A stretch of DNA of 7,194 nucleotides from the NCBI GenBank assembly GCA_024225895.1, contig JAAEMC010000026.1:1-7194 (forward strand). The letters run 5' to 3'. The position numbers were made by a program, and so were the translations under genes. Of this stretch, positions 1-4,771 are shown piece by piece (position 1 is the stretch's first letter; every line of letters begins with the position of its first letter). This DNA is from Desulfobacteraceae bacterium. Lineage in GTDB: Bacteria > Desulfobacterota > Desulfobacteria > Desulfobacterales > Desulfobacteraceae. Below the pieces are notes generated by a model, which worked only from the letters and a program-made list of their open reading frames with translations, had not been told where the DNA came from and made no database searches.

Positions 1-1685
1 CCGGCAACCTGATTTCCAATACTTCCAATAATGATGCGGGTACTGGGAACAATGCCCTGTTGACATTTACCGCTTCAAATGACGGTGATTATTATATCTC
101 TGCCGGAGCCGACTCTAACTACACCGGCACATACACTTTAAACATCAGTGACATTACAGAAGAAGATGACACAGATGACTATTCTCAAGATGAAACAACC
201 ACCGGCGCCATTGCGGTTGGGGATTCTGTTTCCGGAGAAATTGAAACCGCCTATGATGAGGACTGGTTCAAAATTTCCCTTGATGCCGGCCAGCAGATCC
301 AGATTGACCTGGAAGGCAGTCCCACCAGTCAAGGCACATTGGCAGATCCTTATCTTTCAGGGGTTTATAATGATTCGGGCAGCCTTGTAACCGGCTGGGA
401 TGATGACAGCGGCACCGGCAGGAATGCTCAATTGAACTTTACGGCCACAGATGCCGGGGATTATTTCATATCTACAGGCGGTTTTTCCAACTATACCGGA
501 ACCTATACGCTCTCAGCCACTGATTGTACGATAACAGATGACTATTCTGCAGGTATTTCAACTGCCGGAACTGTGACAGCAGGCACGCCTGTCACAGGCG
601 ACATCGAAGAAGGCAATGATACGGACTGGTTTGCCATTTCCCTTTTGGCCGGGCAGCAGATCCAGATCGATTTGGAAGGCTCTGCCACTTCAAAAGGTAC
701 GCTGGTTGATACATTTATTGCAGGCATATTTAACAGCAGTGGGGAGCTGATTTCCAATACATCCGATGATGACAGCGGAGCAGGCTGGAATGCGAGTTTG
801 GCGTTTACTGCATCTTCCGACGACACCTATTATATTGCAGCCGGTGCCTTTGGTTCAAACACAGGCACATATACTTTATCTGCAACCGATATCACCCTTG
901 GAGACGATTATTCTGCCGATACTGCCACTGATGGGACTCTCTTTGTTGACAGCTTTACAACCGGCACAATTGAATCCGCCAATGATCAGGACTGGTTTAA
1001 AGTCAACTTAACCGCTGGCCAGCAAATCCGTTTTGATCTCGAAGGCGCGTCCACATCCCAAGGCACACTGATTGACACTTATATCCACGGGTTGTATGGC
1101 AGCAACGGCGACTTGATCTTAAATACATCCAACGATGACGGTGGTGAAGGAAGAAATGCAAAATTGGAATACCTTGTCGATGCTTCCGGTGATTATTACC
1201 TGGCAGCCGGGGCTTATGCCGATGACACGGGGACATATCGTCTGACAGTGACAGATACGGCAAGCAGCGATGATTATGCTTCAAGTATTTTCACAAAAGG
1301 CGCACTTAATATCGGCAGCAGTATCATGGGTGAAATAGAAATTTTCGGAGACCAGGATTGGTTCAAGGTCAGCCTGAATGAAGACCAGGCTGTACAGATC
1401 AACCTTGAAGGGAGCATTCTAAATAAAGGAACTTTAAGTGATACTGTCCTGTTTGGAATCTATGACAGCACCGGCACTCTGATTTCTGATACAAGCAGTG
1501 ATGATGACGGATATGGAACAAATTCAATGCTGGAATTTGCTGCCCCTTCAACAGGAGATTACTATATTTCTGCCGCAGCATTTGACACCTATACCGGCAG
1601 CTATACACTCAGTGTCATGGAGCTTGATAACGTTATTTCCCTAACCGGTGTTCAGCAGTCAGTGGACAACGGTATATTTATTTAA
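1..1685 (+). CDS. Secreted/surface protein with tandem PPC-like beta-domain repeats (C-terminal part, 5' end outside window)
   Basis: The reading frame is open from the left edge (first full codon at position 3) to a TAA at 1683-1685, giving about 560 residues, so the start codon is not in the window. TTG/ATG codons inside it should not be taken as starts. The protein is one partial plus four full copies of a 121-122-residue unit. Each unit has DDYS/DDYA, then D-x-DWFK-[IV]-x-L, AGQQIQIDLEG, KGTL/QGTL-x-D, an Asp-rich loop such as SDDDSGAGWNA, and finally GDYYISAGA...TGTYTLS. This pattern fits the bacterial pre-peptidase C-terminal (PPC) beta-sandwich family, found in secreted proteases and large adhesins or RTX-like proteins. 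The acidic loops could bind calcium (inference). The last 18 or so residues (after SVMELD) are non-repetitive, with no visible sorting motif or transmembrane anchor. No catalytic domain is visible; if present it lies upstream. Family assignment fairly sure; role unknown. Confidence 0.85.
   Translation, partial: GNLISNTSNNDAGTGNNALLTFTASNDGDYYISAGADSNYTGTYTLNISDITEEDDTDDYSQDETTTGAIAVGDSVSGEIETAYDEDWFKISLDAGQQIQIDLEGSPTSQGTLADPYLSGVYNDSGSLVTGWDDDSGTGRNAQLNFTATDAGDYFISTGGFSNYTGTYTLSATDCTITDDYSAGISTAGTVTAGTPVTGDIEEGNDTDWFAISLLAGQQIQIDLEGSATSKGTLVDTFIAGIFNSSGELISNTSDDDSGAGWNASLAFTASSDDTYYIAAGAFGSNTGTYTLSATDITLGDDYSADTATDGTLFVDSFTTGTIESANDQDWFKVNLTAGQQIRFDLEGASTSQGTLIDTYIHGLYGSNGDLILNTSNDDGGEGRNAKLEYLVDASGDYYLAAGAYADDTGTYRLTVTDTASSDDYASSIFTKGALNIGSSIMGEIEIFGDQDWFKVSLNEDQAVQINLEGSILNKGTLSDTVLFGIYDSTGTLISDTSSDDDGYGTNSMLEFAAPSTGDYYISAAAFDTYTGSYTLSVMELDNVISLTGVQQSVDNGIFI
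174..1622 (+). repeat. Tandem in-frame coding repeat, four full PPC units of 363-366 bp
   Basis: Unit starts are marked by the DDY(S/A) codons at 174, 537, 903 and 1269, so the periods are 363, 366 and 366 bp. A partial earlier unit occupies 3-173. The first three full units are the most alike (DWF.ISL-AGQQIQIDLEG nearly constant). The last unit is more diverged (NEDQAVQINLEG, ILNKGTL), as is common for a terminal repeat. The periodicity is in frame, so units can be gained or lost by recombination without breaking the gene. Confidence 0.85.
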
Positions 1686-1716
1686 AAAAAAGCTGCTTTT
1701 GAAAAATTCCGGGGAC

Positions 1717-1785
1717 ATGATACGATTTTTTGTTGTGGTTCTGCTTTTGGTTATGCTTGTAGGGGCAGCCTCCAGAGGGGTCTGA
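1717..1785 (+). pseudogene. Possible 5' remnant of a signal-peptide-bearing gene cut by a repeat element
   Basis: An ATG at 1717 opens a 22-codon frame reading MIRFFVVVLLLVMLVGAAS then RGV and TGA (1783-1785). It has one Arg followed by a continuous hydrophobic run and small residues near GAAS. This looks like the N-terminus of an exported or membrane protein. The stop codon lies inside the first GGGGTCTGACC motif (1777-1789), so the frame ends exactly where the repetitive block begins. I infer that insertion of the element truncated a gene whose downstream part is not recognisable here. A GGGGA stretch lies only 1 nt before the ATG, too close for a good ribosome site. The frame is open upstream to about 1645, so TTG 1699 is another possible start. 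It could also be a tiny intact membrane peptide or chance. Confidence 0.3.
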
Positions 1786-1808
1786 CCAATCCAGAGGGGT
1801 CTGACCAA
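1771..1808. repeat. 19-bp perfect tandem duplication at the left end of the element
   Basis: TCCAGAGGGGTCTGACCAA occurs at 1771-1789 and again, directly abutting, at 1790-1808. The core GGGGTCTGACCAA is the reverse complement of TTGGTCAGACCCC at 2018-2030 and 2052-2064, which defines it as an inverted terminal motif. Confidence 0.9.
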
Positions 1809-2064
1809 ACCAACCAATTGAAATGATTACAAATATGTTTCAATTTCCAACCTTTTTAGGGCCAATACCGATGTTTTGGGCATCAAAAAAGCCAATATAG
1901 GAAGATACGCATACCAAAGAATTTTCTATATGGCTGTTTTTGATGCCAAAAAGTTGATTATAGATGCTATTTCACTGAATTTTTATTGACTATTCTCTAT
2001 TATTTCAGGCTATTACCTTGGTCAGACCCCACCTCATTTCAGGCTATTACCTTGGTCAGACCCC
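1777..2064. mobile_element. MITE/REP-like non-autonomous element with inverted ends
   Basis: The inner left end (1796-1824) is GGGGTCTGACCAA-N10-TGAAAT. The inner right end (2002-2030) is ATTTCA-N10-TTGGTCAGACCCC. These are reverse complements in both outer blocks with identical 10-nt spacing, while the 10-nt spacers themselves differ. The core between these ends is 235 bp. Each end also has an extra tandem copy (left outer core 1777-1789, right outer 2036-2064). Inside lies a long imperfect hairpin (1874-1952) and no coding frame. The structure fits a miniature inverted-repeat element or a REP-type element. From memory, GGGGTCTGACC-type motifs are common near IS200-like REP-associated (Y1) transposases in Desulfobacterota-like genomes. 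No transposase is present here, so mobility would have to be supplied in trans. Exact borders and any target duplication are unclear; a CCTC at 1769-1772 and 2032-2035 is too short to count. Confidence 0.6.
1874..1952. repeat. Long imperfect inverted repeat (hairpin) inside the element
   Basis: The left arm 1874-1900 and right arm 1926-1952 pair over about 25 of 27 positions: TTTT, GGCATCAAAAA, GCCA and TATAG blocks match their complements, with one mismatch and small one-base bulges. The loop is 25 nt. There is no U-tract after the right arm (CCAAAAAGTTG follows), so it does not look like a rho-independent terminator. Its position, roughly central between the inverted ends, makes it part of the element. 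Confidence 0.75.
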
Positions 2065-2069
2065 ACCTC
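2002..2069. repeat. 34-bp perfect tandem duplication at the right end of the element
   Basis: The unit starts ATTTCAGGCTATTACC, continues TTGGTCAGACCCC and ends ACCTC. It occurs at 2002-2035 and again, directly abutting and identical, at 2036-2069. A diverged relative, ATTTCA-N10-TTGGCGAGCCC, stands at 2154-2180. There are no spacers between the two copies, so this is a tandem duplication and not a CRISPR array. Confidence 0.9.
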
Positions 2070-2116
2070 TACCACCTCTACCACCTCTACCACCTCTACC
2101 ACCTCTACCACCTCTA
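2063..2116. repeat. 9-bp minisatellite, six copies of CCACCTCTA
   Basis: Six perfect, contiguous copies of CCACCTCTA run from 2063 to 2116. The first overlaps the end of the second 34-bp unit (CCCCACCTC). The array appears to have grown from that terminus by slippage or unequal exchange. In one + frame it would read as repeated Pro-Pro-Leu, but that frame has no ribosome site and no recognisable protein context. Confidence 0.95.
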
Positions 2117-2422
2117 CATTTTCAAACCATAATTTTGCAATACATTCATTATCATTTCAGCCGATTGCCTTGGCGAGCCCAGTTGAAAATTATCGAGATC
2201 AGGGCCGTCTCCAATCTGGCCGGGGAACAGGATAAACAAAAATAGGATTTCCGGCTGACAGGCAAATAGACCTGATCTGCGAGACACTTCTAAATTCATC
2301 GTTTCGGGATAATACTTTGTAATCAGATTTTGAAACTCATTGCTATTCTCTCAGAAGTTGAGTATCCTATTACCCAAGTTACTATACTGTCCCACTCAAG
2401 CACTCAAACTATTAAAAAATCA
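2117..2422. other. Intergenic stretch with no recognisable gene
   Basis: No reading frame here has a plausible ribosome site or a recognisable protein pattern. What can be seen is a diverged copy of the element end (2154-2180) and an 8-bp inverted repeat AGATCAGG (2196-2203) / CCTGATCT (2271-2278), which encloses a shorter GCCGG/CCGGC pair (2219-2223 / 2251-2255). The rest is AT-rich sequence. Together with the element and minisatellite to its left, this makes an 861-bp gene-poor gap between the PPC protein and the chemoreceptor. Confidence 0.5.
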
Positions 2423-2424
2423 TA

Positions 2425-2452
2425 TTGACTACTCTCTTTTAGAATTTATGTA
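2425..2452 (+). promoter_or_regulatory. Candidate sigma-70-type promoter for the chemoreceptor gene
   Basis: TTGACT (2425-2430) is followed after 16 nt by TATGTA (2447-2452), leaving about 95 bases to the ATG at 2547. The -35 matches consensus at five of six positions, but the -10 is weak. The -35 lies in TATTGACTACTCTCT (2423-2437), a near copy of 1984-1998. Confidence 0.3.
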
Positions 2453-2477
2453 AATTGGGGGCAGCATTTCCGAGATT
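2451..2477 (+). promoter_or_regulatory. Weak sigma-28 (FliA)-like promoter candidate upstream of the chemoreceptor
   Basis: TAAA (2451-2454) and CCGA (2470-2473) resemble the TAAA / GCCGATAA halves of flagellar sigma-28 promoters. The gap between TAAA and CCGA is 15 nt, one less than the usual arrangement, and only five of eight positions of the -10 half match. Chemoreceptor genes are often FliA targets, which is the main reason to note it. Confidence 0.2.
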
Positions 2478-2534
2478 CCGTGTCCATTAAACGAATTCGT
2501 AATTACAGGTCTGTGACCAGGCCTGCTTAAGATT

Positions 2535-2540
2535 AGGAGA
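2535..2540 (+). promoter_or_regulatory. Ribosome binding site of the chemoreceptor gene
   Basis: AGGAGA at 2535-2540 sits 6 nt before the ATG at 2547. It is a good Shine-Dalgarno match at proper spacing and fixes this start. Confidence 0.85.
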
Positions 2541-2546
2541 TTTTAA

Positions 2547-4559
2547 ATGCTCAAATCAATTCGTTCAAAACTCATTGTCTTTTCACTGTCTCTAATTTGG
2601 GTTGCGGTGATTCCAGTTGTTATTACCGTAAATATTTTGATCAACAATTCGGTCCATGATACCCATATGGCCAATGTGGCCCAGCAAGTAAACATTATTG
2701 AGCAAATGCTCGGCGTATTTTATGACGACCTGGATCGCAATATTGATATGTTTGCCAATCATGAAAATGTAAGAAACGCTGATAATACATTGACCGACTA
2801 TTTAAAAGTTACTGATGGTGACAGCAAAATGACACCGTCAAAAAATGGTGGTGTCGAACAAAAAATTTTCGAAGAGTTTGACAATTATGCCAGAACTCAC
2901 CCGGGGACCCTTTACGTGTATATGGGAACAGAGGATGGGGGGTATATTCAATGGCCTGAAACAGCATCAGGAAAGGACTACGATCCAAGAACGCGTCCCT
3001 GGTATACTGCAGCCATGGGCCAAAAAGGGACGATCATCCGGACCGATCCCTATACAGATGCGGTTAGCGGTTCTGCTATTGTTTCCAATGCCAGAACCTT
3101 TGAGAATATAAGCGGTAAGGTTTACGGAGTTGTGGCCATTGATGTCTCTTCCGCTAAACTGGCCGAGATTATGAAGGGAATAAAAATTGGAAAAACCGGA
3201 TATGCCATGATGCTGCATAAAAGCGGCCTGATTCTGGCAGATCCTAAAAATGAGGAGAATAACCTCAAGTATCTCAAGGAAGTGGGCATTGAAAAGATGG
3301 AGGGCATTCTGGAAAAGCAAAATGCCAGTTTTGAAACCAAGATTGACGGGACAACCTTTCAGGTGGATTCCTTTCAGTCTGCCAAAACCGACTGGGTGGT
3401 AGTGGCTCTTATTGAAAAAGCAGAACTGTCCGAAGTAGCCAGATCGATCCGGAGCATAGTATTGTTGATTACCGTTTTGGTTCTGACGGTTGTGGGCGGT
3501 TTGACCTATGTGGTTTCCGGCAGATTCATCAAACCCATTAACCTTATGGTTGACGGATTAAAAGATATTGCCGAGGGTGAGGGGGATCTGACCATGCGTC
3601 TGGCATCGGACAGCAAAGATGAAATCGGTGAAATGGCCAGGTGGTTCAATACCTTTGTAGAAAAACTTCAGGGGATTATTAAAAGTATTGCCAACGATTC
3701 CGACGAACTAAACACATCATCGTCAGCATTGCTGGCCATTGCCGGTGAGGTTTCTCAGGGCGCTGAAAAAATGTCGGGAAAATCCAATTCTGTGGCCACG
3801 GCTGCTGAAGAGATGAGCAGCAATATGACATCTGTGGCAGCAGCGGTGGAAGAATCTTCCACTAATATCGGGATGGTCTCTGCGGCTGCTGAAGAGATGA
3901 CTTCCACTATCAATGAAATCGCTAAAAATACGGAAAAGACAAGGGCCACCAGTAATGATGCTGTTGAACGGACCCGGAAAGCCTCTGAAAAGATAGATGA
4001 CCTGAGCAGATCTGCCCAACAGATTGGGAATGTGGTGGAAACGATTAATGACATTTCCGAACAGACCAATCTGCTGGCTTTGAATGCAACCATAGAAGCA
4101 GCCAGGGCAGGTGAGGCTGGAAAGGGCTTTGCCGTTGTCGCAGGAGAGATCAAGGAGTTGGCAAGGCAGACCGCAGAGGCCACACTGGAAATCAAAAAAA
4201 AGATACAGGGGATCCAATCCTCAACCCACGAAACCGTGTCAGAGATTGAGGAGGTCACCAGCGGTATTGCCAGTGTAAATCAAATGATCGATACTGTGGC
4301 GGCAGCGGTGGAAGAGCAGTCCGTGACCACCCAAGAGATTGCCTCCAATGTAAGCCAGGCGGCCGAAGGCATCCAGGAGGTCACAGAAAACGTCACCCAG
4401 AGTTCAGAAGTGGCCAATGAAATTGCCCATGATATCACAGAGGTTAGCCAGGCAGCCACAGCCATGTCTGAAAGTTCTACAAGTATCGACAACAGTGCCG
4501 GCGGGTTAAGCCGGTTATCAGGCAACCTCAAACAAACAGTTAATCTGTTTAAAGTATAA
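2547..4559 (+). CDS. Methyl-accepting chemotaxis protein, dCache sensor, HAMP and MCP signalling domain
   Basis: Complete 670-residue transmembrane chemoreceptor that should control a CheA/CheW complex at the inner membrane. Order: short cytoplasmic tail with Lys/Arg, TM1 about 8-32, periplasmic double-Cache domain about 35-298, TM2 about 302-325, HAMP about 326-378, and a long coiled coil to the end. The hairpin tip is [19 protein letters not shown] (505-523), followed by [18 protein letters not shown], the most conserved CheA/CheW-binding stretch. EE pairs in AAEEM, AAVEES, AAAEEM and AAVEEQ contexts (about 421, 435, 449, 589) look like methylation sites. Y145, R150, W152, Y153, Y169 and D199 line up with the residue pattern I recall for amino-acid-binding dCache receptors such as PctA, so an amino acid ligand is a reasonable inference. 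There is no C-terminal NWETF-type CheR/CheB tether; the protein ends [11 protein letters not shown] strong ribosome site precedes it and a terminator follows, so it is probably monocistronic. Confidence 0.95.
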   Translation: MLKSIRSKLIVFSLSLIWVAVIPVVITVNILINNSVHDTHMANVAQQVNIIEQMLGVFYDDLDRNIDMFANHENVRNADNTLTDYLKVTDGDSKMTPSKNGGVEQKIFEEFDNYARTHPGTLYVYMGTEDGGYIQWPETASGKDYDPRTRPWYTAAMGQKGTIIRTDPYTDAVSGSAIVSNARTFENISGKVYGVVAIDVSSAKLAEIMKGIKIGKTGYAMMLHKSGLILADPKNEENNLKYLKEVGIEKMEGILEKQNASFETKIDGTTFQVDSFQSAKTDWVVVALIEKAELSEVARSIRSIVLLITVLVLTVVGGLTYVVSGRFIKPINLMVDGLKDIAEGEGDLTMRLASDSKDEIGEMARWFNTFVEKLQGIIKSIANDSDELNTSSSALLAIAGEVSQGAEKMSGKSNSVATAAEEMSSNMTSVAAAVEESSTNIGMVSAAAEEMTSTINEIAKNTEKTRATSNDAVERTRKASEKIDDLSRSAQQIGNVVETINDISEQTNLLALNATIEAARAGEAGKGFAVVAGEIKELARQTAEATLEIKKKIQGIQSSTHETVSEIEEVTSGIASVNQMIDTVAAAVEEQSVTTQEIASNVSQAAEGIQEVTENVTQSSEVANEIAHDITEVSQAATAMSESSTSIDNSAGGLSRLSGNLKQTVNLFKV

Positions 4560-4569
4560 TAAAAAAGAG

Positions 4570-4603
4570 CCCTGAATCGAGGACATCCGGTTCAGGGTTT
4601 TTT
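4570..4603 (+). terminator. Rho-independent terminator of the chemoreceptor gene
   Basis: CCCTGAATCG (4570-4579) pairs with CGGTTCAGGG (4588-4597) around an 8-nt loop, with one G-U pair in the 10-bp stem. It is followed at once by six T (4598-4603). It starts about 10 nt after the stop codon. The A-run at 4559-4566 on the other side could let it work in reverse too. Confidence 0.9.
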
Positions 4604-4618
4604 ATGTCCGCTTTAATC

Positions 4619-4636
4619 CAGGAATAGCTGTTCCTG
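4619..4636. promoter_or_regulatory. 18-bp near-perfect palindrome, candidate operator
   Basis: CAGGAATAGCTGTTCCTG reads the same on both strands except for one T/G pair. It stands between the chemoreceptor terminator and the TATAAT box upstream of the kinase gene. Size and symmetry fit a dimeric regulator site, but I recognise no known operator consensus. A small RNA hairpin is the alternative. Confidence 0.35.
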
Positions 4637-4678
4637 CACTATTATTTTTATCTGAAATCCGTTTTTGGACAATAGTGA

Positions 4679-4684
4679 TATAAT
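4679..4684 (+). promoter_or_regulatory. Candidate -10 box upstream of the hybrid kinase gene
   Basis: A perfect TATAAT lies 88 bases before the ATG at 4772. No good -35 stands 16-18 nt upstream (the sequence there is AATCCG), so it would need an activator or is chance in AT-rich DNA. It lies between GGACAA (4667-4672) and its inverse TTGTCC (4714-4719). Confidence 0.3.
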
Positions 4685-4771
4685 TTGTTAATATGTGACA
4701 ATTAAGTAGCCCCTTGTCCATATTAAACTGATACCAATAAATATTGTAAAATCCATATAAAATTGGGAATA

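Noticed and set aside
138..1608. Several short frames on both strands within the PPC gene
   Set aside because: They recur with the 366-bp repeat and have no ribosome sites; they are shadows of the repetitive gene.
1684..1710. A-run with AAAAG/CTTTT hairpin after the PPC gene, considered as a terminator
   Set aside because: The stem is only 5 A/T-rich pairs with a 3-nt loop and is followed by GAAAAATTCC rather than a T-run.
1645..1785. Frameshifted extension of the PPC protein into the hydrophobic segment at 1717
   Set aside because: The +1 frame is open here and would add a hydrophobic C-terminal tail after a Lys cluster. No slippery site precedes the PPC stop, and the overlapping open stretch is short, so a separate start is the simpler reading.
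2002..2069. Two identical 34-bp repeats, considered as a mini CRISPR array
   Set aside because: The copies abut with no spacer, there are only two, and the unit contains the element's inverted end motif.
2018..2245. 75-codon + strand frame rich in Pro-Pro-Leu
   Set aside because: Its repeat is simply the CCACCTCTA minisatellite read in frame; there is no ribosome site, and it starts inside the element end.
2114..2299. 61-codon - strand frame in the intergenic gap
   Set aside because: No ribosome site and no recognisable protein pattern; its 3' end lies in the minisatellite.
3723..4258. Two long overlapping - strand frames opposite the MCP signalling domain
   Set aside because: They are antisense by-products of the Ala/Glu-rich coiled-coil coding sequence. 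The + strand gene is unmistakable and the antisense proteins resemble nothing known.
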